Part shown: piece by piece, positions 7,055 through 15,736 of the stretch | How the letters are laid out: each line of letters opens with the position of its first letter | How positions within the stretch are numbered: position 1 is the stretch's first letter | Source of the DNA: Novosphingobium profundi | GTDB lineage: Bacteria; Pseudomonadota; Alphaproteobacteria; Sphingomonadales; Sphingomonadaceae | Direction of reading: 5' to 3' | Assembly (NCBI RefSeq): GCF_020524485.1 | Contig: NZ_JAIVLF010000004.1 | Location: forward strand, 1 to 64,000 | DNA length: 64,000 bases | Notes under the pieces: model-generated | What the model was told of the DNA's origin: nothing | Seen by the model: the letters and a program-made list of their open reading frames with translations, nothing else | Database searches by the model: none | Made by a program: the position numbers and the translations under genes

Positions 7055-8248
7055 TCAGGCCGCGCCGACGGCGCCCTTGGCGGTGAGCGCTTCAATCTTT
7101 TCGGCCGAGTAGCCCAGGCTCTCCAGCACCGAGCGGCTGTCCTGGCCCGCGCCGGGCAGCGTAACCGGAGCGCCCGGACGCTTGCCGCCCATCTGCAGCG
7201 GGATGGTGGGCAGGCGGGTCTGTTCGCCGCTGTCGAGGGTCACGTCCTCAAGGCCGCCTTCGGCGAGCTGGGGATCGTCGAACATGTCCTCGGGCTTGCC
7301 AATCGGGGCGAAGGGAAGGCCCGTGCCTTCGAGCATACCGACAACTTCGCCGCGGGTCATGCCCAGGAACATCTCGCGCACCTGCGGCAGGATGCGGTCA
7401 CGCGCCTTCACGCGCTCGTTGTTGGTGCGGATGCTCTCATCGGCCCACAGCTCGTCGAGCTGGAAGATCTTGCAGAACTTCTCCCACAGGACATCGCTGA
7501 CCACGCCGATGAAGACGGGCTCGTCCTTGGTTTCGAAGACGTCGTAGATCGCCCAGGCCGAGATGCGCGCGGGCATCGGGTTGGCGGCCTTTCCGGTGAC
7601 CGCGAACTGCGCCATGTGCTGGCCCACGAGGTAGATCGTGGTCTCGAACAGGCTGGCGACGACCTTCTGGCCCTTGCCGGTGCGGTGGCGTTCCTCAAGT
7701 GCGGCGAGGATGCCGATCACGCCGAACATGCCGCCGGTCACGTCGACGACGCTGGAGCCAGCCCGCAGAGGGCGTCCCGGAGGGCCGGTCATGTAGGCAA
7801 GGCCGCCCATCATCTGGGCCACTTCGTCGAGTGCGGTGCGCTCTTCGTAAGGGCCGGGCAAGAAGCCTTTTTCCGAGCAGTAGATGATGCCCGGATTGGT
7901 CTCGGCAAGGGTCTCGTACGAGAGGCCGAGGCGGTCGAGTGCGCCGGGGCGGAAGTTCTCGACGAGGACATCGGCCTTGGCGCACAGGTCCTTGGCGACC
8001 GCGATGCCTTCCGCGCTCTTGAGGTCCAGGCAGATCGACTTCTTGCCGCGGTTGTACATCGGGAAGTAGCCCGAGCCCGAACCCAGCAGCTTGCGGGTAC
8101 GGTCGCCGCCGATGGGCTCGATGCGCACGACATCGGCGCCAAGCCCGGCGAGGATGTGGCCGACCGTCGGGCCCATGACCATGTGGGTGAATTCGATGAC
8201 CGTGATTCCGGCCAGCGGCGTCGGTGCGCCGCCCTGTTCAGCGCTCAT
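7055..8248 (-). CDS. Class III (CaiB/BaiF) CoA-transferase
   Basis: The 397-residue protein moves CoA between carboxylates or isomerises acyl-CoA. It opens with PLAGITVIEFTHMVMGPTVG and has the IEPIGGDRTR and NRGKKSICLDLK segments of the family. The catalytic aspartate is the one in TALDEVAQMMGG near residue 165. It ends a leftward operon and overlaps the lyase gene by 4 nt. Next to an HMG-CoA-lyase-type enzyme and a LeuCD-type hydratase it could activate a hydroxy-dicarboxylate (citramalate-like) before cleavage; the true CoA donor and acceptor are unknown. Confidence 0.9.
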   Translation of the reverse strand: MSAEQGGAPTPLAGITVIEFTHMVMGPTVGHILAGLGADVVRIEPIGGDRTRKLLGSGSGYFPMYNRGKKSICLDLKSAEGIAVAKDLCAKADVLVENFRPGALDRLGLSYETLAETNPGIIYCSEKGFLPGPYEERTALDEVAQMMGGLAYMTGPPGRPLRAGSSVVDVTGGMFGVIGILAALEERHRTGKGQKVVASLFETTIYLVGQHMAQFAVTGKAANPMPARISAWAIYDVFETKDEPVFIGVVSDVLWEKFCKIFQLDELWADESIRTNNERVKARDRILPQVREMFLGMTRGEVVGMLEGTGLPFAPIGKPEDMFDDPQLAEGGLEDVTLDSGEQTRLPTIPLQMGGKRPGAPVTLPGAGQDSRSVLESLGYSAEKIEALTAKGAVGAA

Positions 8249-9165
8249 CGCGCAATCCTTTCCTTGTAGTCCAGCATCGGACCTGCATCGGGCGTGAAGC
8301 CGTAAAGCGGTTCGCCCGGAAGGGCTTCTGTCAGGATCGACCGCACTTCGAGCAGTTTTTCCAGATCGATGCCGGTGTCATAGCCCATGGAATTGAGCAT
8401 GAGAACGAGATCCTCGGTGACGAGGTTGCCCGAGGCGCCGGGCGCATAGGGGCAGCCGCCCAGACCACCGAGTGAGGAATCGATGGTGGTGATCCCTTCC
8501 TCAAGGCCCGCCAGCGCGTTGGCCAGACCCAGGCCGCGCGTGTTGTGGAGGTGCAGCGTGGTGAGCATGTCATCGCCCACCGCGGCCTTTACCTTGCGCA
8601 CGAGGCGCTTGACCTGCGCGGGGTCGGCATAGCCGGTCGTGTCGGACAGGCTGAACTCCTGGCCGCCCGCTTCGGCCGCGGCGACGGCAAGGCGCACCAC
8701 GGTGTCTTCGGGAACCGCGCCCTCGATGGTGCAGCCAAACGCGGTCGAGAGACCCACCGCGAAGTGGATGCCCGCATCCTTGGCGATTTCGGCCGCCTTC
8801 GCGATCTCGGCGAGCATCGCGGGGTGGTCCTTCTTGACGTTGCGGATCGAGTGCTTCTCGCTCAATGAGAAGGGGATCGACATGCCGTGGACGCCCGCCT
8901 TCGCCGCGTTCTCGGCGCCGCGCGCATTGGGGACGAGGGCGACGACGTTGAGGCCCTCGATGCCCTTGGCAAACTCCACCAGTTCAGGGGTGTCGGCCAT
9001 CTGCGGGAGGAGCTTGGGCGGCACGAAGCTGCCCACCTCGATCTCCTTGACACCGGCGGCGGCCTCGGCCGCGATCCAGGCCTTCTTGGCTTCGAGCGGC
9101 ATCACCTGCTTGATCGACTGCAGGCCGTCGCGCGGGCCCACTTCGGAAATGAGAATTTCGGTCAT
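8245..9165 (-). CDS. HMG-CoA lyase-type enzyme (paralogue 1)
   Basis: The 306-residue TIM-barrel lyase cleaves 3-hydroxy-3-methylglutaryl-CoA or a related hydroxyacyl-CoA such as citramalyl-CoA. EVGPRDGLQ is at residues 7-15. The family signature with the active-site cysteine, GGLGGCPYAPGASGN, is near residue 230, and HLHNTRGLGLANA supplies metal-binding His. The ATG at 9165 overlaps the LeuD-like stop by 4 nt, which decides against an 18-residue longer reading. Its place between a CoA-transferase and a LeuCD-type hydro-lyase argues for catabolic cleavage of an acyl-CoA made in this pathway rather than leucine breakdown alone. Confidence 0.9.
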   Translation of the reverse strand: MTEILISEVGPRDGLQSIKQVMPLEAKKAWIAAEAAAGVKEIEVGSFVPPKLLPQMADTPELVEFAKGIEGLNVVALVPNARGAENAAKAGVHGMSIPFSLSEKHSIRNVKKDHPAMLAEIAKAAEIAKDAGIHFAVGLSTAFGCTIEGAVPEDTVVRLAVAAAEAGGQEFSLSDTTGYADPAQVKRLVRKVKAAVGDDMLTTLHLHNTRGLGLANALAGLEEGITTIDSSLGGLGGCPYAPGASGNLVTEDLVLMLNSMGYDTGIDLEKLLEVRSILTEALPGEPLYGFTPDAGPMLDYKERIAR

Positions 9166-9767
9166 GCGGTCTTCTCCAGGTAGACCCAGGGACGCGCCGT
9201 GCGGTCGGCGTCGGTCCACGCCTCGATGGCGGGCAGGGCCTTCAATGTGAGGTCGATCACGTCGAGGCCTTCGAGCAGCATCGTGCGCGGCTCGTCCTCG
9301 ATCGTGAGGCTATGTGTGGTCTCCCCGGCCGTCACCATCTGCGCGGGCAGATCGACAGTGATCTCCTGCCAGGCCAGCGCGTCGACATCGGCGCGGGGCA
9401 GGGTGATCGGAAGGACGCCGTTGCGGATGCAGTTGGCGCGGAAGATCGGTGCGAAGCTCTCGGCAATGACGCAGCGGATGCCGTACTCGACGAGCGCCCA
9501 GACCGCGTGCTCGCGGCTCGAACCACAGCCGAAGTTGGCGCCGCCCAGGATCACCTGTCCGCCCTTGGCCTCGGGCATGTTGAGCTCGAAGGTCGGATCG
9601 GGGGTGCGTGCGGCAACATCGCTGTAGCGCCAGGGCGCGAAGAGCCCCTCGGCCAAGCCGGTGCGTCCGGTGCTCTTCATCTCGCGGCTCGGGATGATCG
9701 CGTCGGTATCGACGTTGTCGCGCAGGATCGGTACGGCAACCGAGGTGAGGGTGGTGAAAGGGGTCAC
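9162..9767 (-). CDS. LeuD-type hydro-lyase small subunit
   Basis: The 201-residue aconitase-superfamily swivel subunit has the DTDAIIP motif near residues 21-27 and GANFGCGSSREHAVWAL near residues 76-92. In true LeuD the loop after DTDAIIP reads roughly KQFLQKVTRTG in E. coli; here it is SREMKSTGRTG, so the substrate side chain pocket probably differs. The start is GTG with AGGAG upstream and overlaps the LeuC-like stop by 4 nt. It should dehydrate or hydrate a malate-type acid (isopropylmalate, citramalate, maleate or dimethylmalate). The catabolic neighbours favour a non-leucine role. Confidence 0.88.
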   Translation of the reverse strand: MTPFTTLTSVAVPILRDNVDTDAIIPSREMKSTGRTGLAEGLFAPWRYSDVAARTPDPTFELNMPEAKGGQVILGGANFGCGSSREHAVWALVEYGIRCVIAESFAPIFRANCIRNGVLPITLPRADVDALAWQEITVDLPAQMVTAGETTHSLTIEDEPRTMLLEGLDVIDLTLKALPAIEAWTDADRTARPWVYLEKTA

Positions 9768-11152
9768 TGCGCGCTCTCCTTTGCCAGCTCACGCGGGTCG
9801 GCGATAACACCGGCGACGGCGCTCGCGATCACGGTTTCGGGGCTCGCAATATGCGTGCGGATGCCCGGACCCTGGCGACCTTCGAAATTGCGGTTGGTCG
9901 AACTGATCGTGCGGCTCCCCTCGGGGAAGCGTTCACCGCCTGCGAAGAAGCACAGCGAGCATCCGCTTGCGCGCCATTCAAAGCCAGCCTCGGTGAAGAT
10001 CGTGTCCAGACCCTCGGCTTCGGCGGCTCGCTTGACCGAGGAACTACCCGGCACGACCATCGCCTTCTTGATGCTATCGGCGACCTTGTGGCCCTTGACC
10101 AGCGCCGCGGCGCGGCGAAGGTCGGAAAGGCGGGCGTTGGTGCACGAGCCGACAAAGGCGACGTCGATGGGCGTGCCCAGCATCGCGGCCCCGGGGGCAA
10201 GGTCGATGTACTGGTGCGCACGCTGAGGGCCCTGCGGCACCGCGCCATCAATGGGCATGGAATGCTGCGGGCTCGTGCCCCAGCTGACCATTGGCGCGAG
10301 CGAGGCGGCGTCGATCACGATTTCGGTGTCGAAGGTCGCGCCGTCATCGGTCGAGAGCGTTTGCCAGTAGGGATCCTCGAAGTTCGCGGGCGCATAGCGG
10401 CGTCCGGCAAGGTACTCGAAGGTCTTGGCGTCAGGTGCGATGAACCCGGCCATGGCCGAGAACTCGGTCGCCATGTTGCACAAGGTCATGCGCGCTTCGA
10501 TGTCGAGCGCTTCCACGGCCTCGCCCGCGAACTCGACCGCATGGCCCGCGCCGCCACCCGCGCCGTGCGCGGCGATGAGGGCGAGCGCCATGTCCTTGGC
10601 GGTCACGCCCGGCGCAAGCTGGCCGGTGAAGGTGACGCGCATCGTCTTGGGCTTTTCGATGCGCAGGGTGCCGGTCGCCATGGCATGCTCGGCTTCACTC
10701 GAACCGATGCCCCAGGCGAGCGCGCCCAGCGCGCCCTGCGTGCAGGTGTGGCTGTCGGGTGCGACAAGGGTGACGCCCGGAAGCACGATGCCGAGTTCCG
10801 GCGAGATGACGTGGGTGATGCCCTGGTCGGGATCGTTGACGTCGAAGAGCGTGATCCCGGCGGCCTTGGCGGCAGCGCGGGTCTCGGTGATGAAGGCGGA
10901 ACCGCCTTCCATCAGTGTGCCGTCACCGCGTCCGATGCGGGTATCGACAATGTGGTCCATGACCGCAAAGACACGGGCCGGATCGCGGACCGGTCGGCCC
11001 GCGGCAGCCATCGACTTCAGCGCAGCCGCACCCGTGCGCTCGTGCAGGAACACGCGGTCGATGGCGACAAGTCCTGCGCCCGAGGTGCCGGTATCGATCC
11101 GGTGTGTGTCCCAGATCTTCTCGAAAAGTGTCTTTGGTCCCGTGGATGTCAT
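9764..11152 (-). CDS. LeuC-type hydro-lyase large subunit, 4Fe-4S
   Basis: The 462-residue aconitase-family catalytic subunit binds a 4Fe-4S cluster: VGSCTNARLSD holds one ligand and CSLCF the other two. It also has LVAPDSHTCTQGALGALAWG, the usual substrate-binding stretch, and RNFEGRQGPG near the end. It pairs with the small subunit that overlaps it by 4 nt. Shine-Dalgarno sequence before the ATG is weak. An 81-nt gap with a hairpin separates it from the upstream reductase gene, so translation or mRNA level may be set separately. See the LeuD entry for why isopropylmalate may not be the substrate. Confidence 0.9.
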   Translation of the reverse strand: MTSTGPKTLFEKIWDTHRIDTGTSGAGLVAIDRVFLHERTGAAALKSMAAAGRPVRDPARVFAVMDHIVDTRIGRGDGTLMEGGSAFITETRAAAKAAGITLFDVNDPDQGITHVISPELGIVLPGVTLVAPDSHTCTQGALGALAWGIGSSEAEHAMATGTLRIEKPKTMRVTFTGQLAPGVTAKDMALALIAAHGAGGGAGHAVEFAGEAVEALDIEARMTLCNMATEFSAMAGFIAPDAKTFEYLAGRRYAPANFEDPYWQTLSTDDGATFDTEIVIDAASLAPMVSWGTSPQHSMPIDGAVPQGPQRAHQYIDLAPGAAMLGTPIDVAFVGSCTNARLSDLRRAAALVKGHKVADSIKKAMVVPGSSSVKRAAEAEGLDTIFTEAGFEWRASGCSLCFFAGGERFPEGSRTISSTNRNFEGRQGPGIRTHIASPETVIASAVAGVIADPRELAKESAQ

Positions 11153-11187
11153 CGTTGTTTTTTCGTCAGCCCGTTCGCAAATGGTCG

Positions 11188-11212
11188 AGGGGCAAGCGTC
11201 ATGGGCTTGCCC
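11188..11212 (-). other. Intergenic hairpin upstream of LeuC-like gene
   Basis: A perfect 9-bp stem (GGGGCAAGC / GCTTGCCCC, 7-nt loop) lies in the 81-nt gap inside the operon. It has no T-run and is possibly an mRNA stability element. Confidence 0.4.
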
Positions 11213-11233
11213 CAGCGACCTGCCTAGACCTGT

Positions 11234-12259
11234 TTAGGGCGCTTCGTGCAAGTCGACGACCACCTTACCCGATGAGCGAGCAGACAGGAGACGCTCGACC
11301 CCGTCATAGATCCCCGCGATCCCGTGATAGGCCGCGCTGTCGAGGTGCACCTGGAGCTTGCCATCCTCGTAAAGACGGAAGAGGCGTTCGCGCGCTTCAT
11401 CCCAATACTGGGTGAGAAGGCCGTTCATGAAACCGCGCACCGAGGCGCTCTTGTAGTAGATCGAATTGGCAATGCGCGGGGCGGTGACGATTTCGGGCTT
11501 GCCTTCAAGATCCGAGGCCGCGCCTCCGACGACAAGCCGTCCGTGGTTGGCGAGGTTCGCCAGGAAGGCGTCGTGGATCGGCCCGCTGACAGTGTCGACC
11601 GCGACGTCGAGCGCGTTGTGGTATTCGCGGCCCAGCACTTGCGCCACGTCGTCGGCCTTGTAGTCGATGACGCAGGCGGCGCCGAGCGACTTCACGAAGG
11701 CACACTTCTCGGGGCCTCCGGCAACGCCCACCACATGGCACCCGCGCAGGGCGGCAAGCTGGACGAGGAAGTGGCCAAGTCCCCCCGCAGCCGCCGAAAT
11801 TGCGACCGTCTCGCCGTCCTTCAGTTCGCCAATGCGCTCAAGTGCGACCATCGCCGATACGCCCGTCGAGGCAAGCGCGAGGTATTCGCGCGTGACGGCG
11901 GGAGCCTTGACGAAGCCGCTGGCAGGCGCGGTGTTCTCCTCGCGGTATCCGCCGGTGAAACGAACAGAGACGGCCGCATCGCCCACCGCGAAGTCGCTGA
12001 CGCCTTCGCCTACGGCCTCGACCGTGCCGATGGCCTCAACCCCGGTGAAGGTGGGGAGGGCAATCTTGACGTAGTCGACGGCGTCACGCGCGATCTGGGT
12101 GTCGAAGATGCCGTTGATGCCGCAAAAACGGTTGCGCACGCGGATCTCTCCGGGGCCCGGTTCCCGGCTCGGCAGCTCGACGATATCGCAGGCTTCGCGG
12201 AAGGAGGGCGCGATCCGTGTCAGGCGGATCGCGCGGTAGGTCTTCGCCGTTTGGCTCAT
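11234..12259 (-). CDS. Zinc-less MDR oxidoreductase (quinone oxidoreductase/PTGR3-like)
   Basis: The 341-residue medium-chain reductase has a GroES-like domain, then a Rossmann domain with AISAAAGGLGHFLVQLA near residue 155 for NADPH. No structural-zinc cysteine cluster is present, as in quinone oxidoreductases and 2-enoyl reductases. These enzymes reduce activated C=C bonds. The ATG overlaps the stop of the FAD-linked oxidase by 4 nt. In the pathway it could reduce an unsaturated ring-opened intermediate; that is inference. Confidence 0.87.
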   Translation of the reverse strand: MSQTAKTYRAIRLTRIAPSFREACDIVELPSREPGPGEIRVRNRFCGINGIFDTQIARDAVDYVKIALPTFTGVEAIGTVEAVGEGVSDFAVGDAAVSVRFTGGYREENTAPASGFVKAPAVTREYLALASTGVSAMVALERIGELKDGETVAISAAAGGLGHFLVQLAALRGCHVVGVAGGPEKCAFVKSLGAACVIDYKADDVAQVLGREYHNALDVAVDTVSGPIHDAFLANLANHGRLVVGGAASDLEGKPEIVTAPRIANSIYYKSASVRGFMNGLLTQYWDEARERLFRLYEDGKLQVHLDSAAYHGIAGIYDGVERLLSARSSGKVVVDLHEAP

Positions 12260-13893
12260 TGCTGCGCGATCTTGCCCTGCGGGAAGCCCAGGCCGCCCGG
12301 GTTGAACAGGCCCTTGGGATCGACCGTGTTCTTCACCGCGTCGAGCACGTCAAGGAAGGCCTCGTCCATGCGGTCGCGGTACTTGTAGGAACGGCCGATC
12401 TGGAAGTGGCCCGCACCATACTTGCGCGCAATTTCCTTCACCTTCTCGCGCGCGGCAGTGACGATGGCGGTAGCTTCGGGATGGGCGCCCAACTGCTGCA
12501 GGCGCCTCATGTGATCGGGCTCGACCATCGATTCGTGGATCGGGCGGTAACCTTCAGGCCAGAAGAAGACCGGCTCGATGATGATGGCGTTGGTCGACAT
12601 CGAGGAGATCAGGAAGCCGTTGAAGATGCCATGCTTGTCGAAGGTTTCCTGCATCTCGTCGAAGTAGGCGCGGATCTCGGTAAAGGCCTTGGGCGCGGTC
12701 GAGAGCGAGAACTGGCCATGGACCGGGATCCAGCTTTCGCCCTCAGGCCCCAGGATCGAGTTGGGCGCAGGGAAGGGCATGGCGCGGATGATCTTGGCGA
12801 TCGAGTTCTCGATCTCCACGCCGTCGAACTGGGCGGCAATCTCGCGGGCCCGTGCGATATCGTGGGCAACCGCTTCCTTGCAGCGCCCTTCGGCGGTGAT
12901 GTGGAGCGGGTACTCTTCCTCGGGGATGAAGTTGCGGCCGCCCATGGCGATCTTGGCCGCGGCCAGCAGGCCCTTGCCCAGCGACTTCTCCTTGGAGATG
13001 ACCTTGCCCAGCGTCTTCACGTCGCTTGCCATCGACATGCGCTTCATGCGCACCTTGGTGAGGCCCGGGTCGAAACCGCAGCTTTCCGCAGCAAGCCCCT
13101 CGCGGGCCATTTCGCCCAGCGCCTCGAGCATGGCCGGGCCGCTCTTGAAGGAGAACGAGGCGGACTGCTCGAAGGCGGGCTGGCGGATGAGGCGCAGGGT
13201 GATCTCGGCCTTGAGCCCCAGCGTGCCCGAATCGCCGCAGAAGAGGCCCGCGATGTCCGGGCCGAAGTGACGATAGAAGGGAGTGTCGCCATCCGGTCCG
13301 CGCGCGCCGGTGCGCAGGATGCGCCCGTCGGCGAGCACCATGGTCAGCGCGATCACGCTCTCGCTGGTCGTCCCATAGTGGCCTGCACCGAACATGGCGT
13401 TCAGCATCGAGAGGCCGCCTCCAATGGTAGAGTAGATCCCCGACATCGGACCCCAGAACGGCGTGCGCAGGCCCTTCTCCTTGAGCGCCTCGTTCAGCTC
13501 ACGCCACGAGCATCCGGCCTGGACGGTCACGGTCATGTCCTCGGGGCTGATATCCAGCACCTTGTTCATGCGCGTGGTATCGATGGTGACCGTGTCGTTG
13601 GTCGCCGGGATGTAGGCTTCGGTGTAGCTCATGCCCGCCCCGCGTGGAGCAAGGGCGACACCGGCCTCGTTTGCAGCGGCGACCACGGCAGCGAGTTCCT
13701 CGGTCGTTGCCGGGGCGACGATCAGCATCGCAACGTGATCGGAGGCAATCCACACGTCCTCGCTAAAGAGACGCAGGCGCGCCTCATCGGAGGTCACGTG
13801 GGCCGCACCGACGATGCCTTCGAGCTTGGCACGAAGGTCACTCGGACACGGAGCAATGGAAGCAGGGGCAGCCGGGGCGGCGATATCGGACAT
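12256..13893 (-). CDS. FAD-linked oxidase (PCMH/VAO type)
   Basis: The 545-residue flavoprotein has an N-terminal FAD-binding type 4 domain. APRGAGMSYTEAY, TVQAGCSWREL and GTTSESVIALTMVLADGR mark the PCMH fold through about residue 260, and a cap domain follows to the C-terminal DPKGLFNPG motif. Relatives include D-lactate/glycolate oxidases, 4-cresol dehydrogenase and vanillyl-alcohol oxidase. No HHxx covalent-FAD motif is obvious. The ATG at 13893 has a modest GGGAAA ribosome site. It overlaps the MDR gene by 4 nt, and an 81-nt gap separates it from the next flavoprotein. It probably oxidises a hydroxy-acid or benzylic/allylic alcohol of the pathway. Confidence 0.88.
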   Translation of the reverse strand: MSDIAAPAAPASIAPCPSDLRAKLEGIVGAAHVTSDEARLRLFSEDVWIASDHVAMLIVAPATTEELAAVVAAANEAGVALAPRGAGMSYTEAYIPATNDTVTIDTTRMNKVLDISPEDMTVTVQAGCSWRELNEALKEKGLRTPFWGPMSGIYSTIGGGLSMLNAMFGAGHYGTTSESVIALTMVLADGRILRTGARGPDGDTPFYRHFGPDIAGLFCGDSGTLGLKAEITLRLIRQPAFEQSASFSFKSGPAMLEALGEMAREGLAAESCGFDPGLTKVRMKRMSMASDVKTLGKVISKEKSLGKGLLAAAKIAMGGRNFIPEEEYPLHITAEGRCKEAVAHDIARAREIAAQFDGVEIENSIAKIIRAMPFPAPNSILGPEGESWIPVHGQFSLSTAPKAFTEIRAYFDEMQETFDKHGIFNGFLISSMSTNAIIIEPVFFWPEGYRPIHESMVEPDHMRRLQQLGAHPEATAIVTAAREKVKEIARKYGAGHFQIGRSYKYRDRMDEAFLDVLDAVKNTVDPKGLFNPGGLGFPQGKIAQQ

Positions 13894-13974
13894 GGTGTGT
13901 TTCCCGTGAGTGAGGCCGCGTGCGGAGGCATGCGGCCGGGGATTACGAAAGAAGCGAGGTGAAGGCGAAGCGCA

Positions 13975-15369
13975 TCAGGCCGGTTCGCGGCTCAGCGCGA
14001 GCTTGGCCGCCGCCTCTCCGGCAAGGCGCCCGAAAGTCACGGCTGTCGCCAGCCCCATGGCAGGGAGGTAGCCCCAGTGCGCGGGGCCGGAAACGGACCG
14101 CGCGGCGCCGCCACCTGCAAAGAGGTTGGGCAGTTTGGTACCATCGGGGCGCAGGACCTGCGCGTTGCCATCGATCTGGAGGCCGCCCTGGGTGTGGAAG
14201 ATCGCGCCCACGACCTTGAGCGCGCGGAAGCGCGGGGCAGGGGGGAGGTCGCCGTCCCACACACGGCCGAAGCTGTCGGCCTCGCCAGAGCCTTGCGCGG
14301 CGCGTGCCTCGGCCAGTGTTGCGGCAAGCACCTGTGCGGGAAGACCGAGCACCTGCGCCAGTTCCTCTTCGCTGTCGGCAAAGCGCGGGGCGTTGAGCTT
14401 GTTGAGCTCGATGATCTCGGGGATGTAGTCGACGTCCTTCTCGATGCGGTCGTCGTAGATCACCCAGACGTAGTCGCCCGGTTGCTGCAGCACAGGGTGC
14501 ACCATGCCGGCAATATCGTCGGTCTCGTTGGTGAAGCGCTTGCCCTCGATGTTGACGAGGATGCCGCCCGCAATCGGGACGCCCGGCGGGACTGGCATGC
14601 CCTGCGGCTCAGTCAGCATGGCATACCCCTGGTAGGAGGCCATGTCGCCAAGCGCGGCGCCAACCTCGCCGCCGACAGCGATGCCTGTGCCTTGGCTGCC
14701 CTCATGGCCGTTGTTCCGGGCCTCGGCCATCTCCGGCATGTTGGCCGCGACCATCGCATGGTTCGCCGCAAAGCCGCCGCAAGCAAGGATCAGGGTGTCG
14801 CAGCCAACCGCTTCGTGCGAGCCGTCGGGGCGCGCGATAGTGACGCCCGTGATACGGCCATCTGCATCGGCATGGACATCGACCAGCTTTGCCTCGGTCA
14901 TGACATCGACGCCGTTGTCGTCGAGGCGGCGGTGGAGCAGGTCGACCATGTCCTGGCCGCCGTGCCCGCGCCAGCCGTGCACGCGGTAAGTGCTGTTGCC
15001 GTAGGCGGGCCGGAAGCCGGTATCGAGCTCCCAGGGCATGTCGAGTTCCTCGACCATCCAGTCGACGGTGGGCCCGGCATAGTCGGCAATGGCGCGCGCC
15101 AGAACCGGGTCGGTCTGCCCCTTGGTCTTGGCCATGATGTCATCGAAATAGGTGTGCGCGCTATCCTCGATGCCGTGCGCAGCCTGGGCCTTGGTGCCCG
15201 CCGCGCAGATGAGGCCCTGCGACATGCCCGTAGAGCCCATCGGGCGCTCGTCCTGCTCGATCAGCAGGACTTCGGCCCCGGCTTTCGCGGCGGCAAGAGC
15301 GGCAATGCAGCCGCAGGCGCCGCCGCCCACCACCAGCACGGGAACGGTGAATTCGAAGGTTTCGCTCAT
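13975..15369 (-). CDS. FAD-binding flavoprotein of the fumarate reductase/3-ketosteroid dehydrogenase family
   Basis: The 464-residue protein starts MSETFEFTVPVLVVGGGACG, giving the dinucleotide-binding VVGGGACGCIAA loop at residues 13-24. Further family marks are GSTGMSQG, LILACGGFA and a C-terminal LFAGGGAARSVSG. These enzymes add or remove hydrogen across a C-C bond next to a carbonyl or carboxylate (fumarate, urocanate or ketosteroid type). No signal peptide is seen, so it is cytosolic. The start is placed at 15369, 7 nt after the small helical gene; longer readings would run through that gene. Confidence 0.88.
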   Translation of the reverse strand: MSETFEFTVPVLVVGGGACGCIAALAAAKAGAEVLLIEQDERPMGSTGMSQGLICAAGTKAQAAHGIEDSAHTYFDDIMAKTKGQTDPVLARAIADYAGPTVDWMVEELDMPWELDTGFRPAYGNSTYRVHGWRGHGGQDMVDLLHRRLDDNGVDVMTEAKLVDVHADADGRITGVTIARPDGSHEAVGCDTLILACGGFAANHAMVAANMPEMAEARNNGHEGSQGTGIAVGGEVGAALGDMASYQGYAMLTEPQGMPVPPGVPIAGGILVNIEGKRFTNETDDIAGMVHPVLQQPGDYVWVIYDDRIEKDVDYIPEIIELNKLNAPRFADSEEELAQVLGLPAQVLAATLAEARAAQGSGEADSFGRVWDGDLPPAPRFRALKVVGAIFHTQGGLQIDGNAQVLRPDGTKLPNLFAGGGAARSVSGPAHWGYLPAMGLATAVTFGRLAGEAAAKLALSREPA

Positions 15370-15376
15370 GGTGCGA

Positions 15377-15736
15377 TCACGCCTCTCGTGCGAGTTCTTC
15401 GCCGACATCACCCGAGGCGACATCGTCATCCAGAACCGCGGCTTCGTTCTCCTGCTGCACGATGCGCAGGATGCGGGCGATGTATTCCTGATTCCACATC
15501 TGCCGTTCGGCCGAAGCTTCCCGGGTGGGTTCGAAAGCGTCGATCTCGCCATCCTCAAGGATGCCCTTTTCGCGCAGCAAACGCTCGAGCGTATCGTTGC
15601 GCTGGCGGGCCACCGCCAGTTCCTGGGCCACAGCCATGGTGATCGCGAGGACCTTTTCGACCTGGGGTTCGAGGAAGTAGGGACGCTTGCCAGCGGGCTT
15701 GGCGCCGGCTCCGTTCAGGGCGTCGGAAAAGCTCAT
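15377..15736 (-). CDS. Small helical protein coupled to methyltransferase, paralogue 2
   Basis: The 119-residue protein is homologous to the 124-residue product at 5810-6184. Shared features are a basic-Gly start followed by RPYFL, a helical block with QELAVARQRNDTLERLL, and EYIARILRIVQQENEA. No known domain was recognised. It overlaps the second methyltransferase gene by 4 nt, exactly as paralogue 1 overlaps the first. The acidic C-terminus is not shared. A structural or regulatory subunit of the methyltransferase is the simplest reading. Confidence 0.8.
   Translation of the reverse strand: MSFSDALNGAGAKPAGKRPYFLEPQVEKVLAITMAVAQELAVARQRNDTLERLLREKGILEDGEIDAFEPTREASAERQMWNQEYIARILRIVQQENEAAVLDDDVASGDVGEELAREA

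Noticed and set aside
6269..8269. Long + strand open frame over the 6-TM and CoA-transferase genes
   Set aside because: It crosses a terminator pair and is antisense to the CoA-transferase; no domain.
9162..11152. Calling these genes leuC and leuD of leucine biosynthesis
   Set aside because: The operon context and the changed LeuD loop argue against it; only the family-level call is kept.
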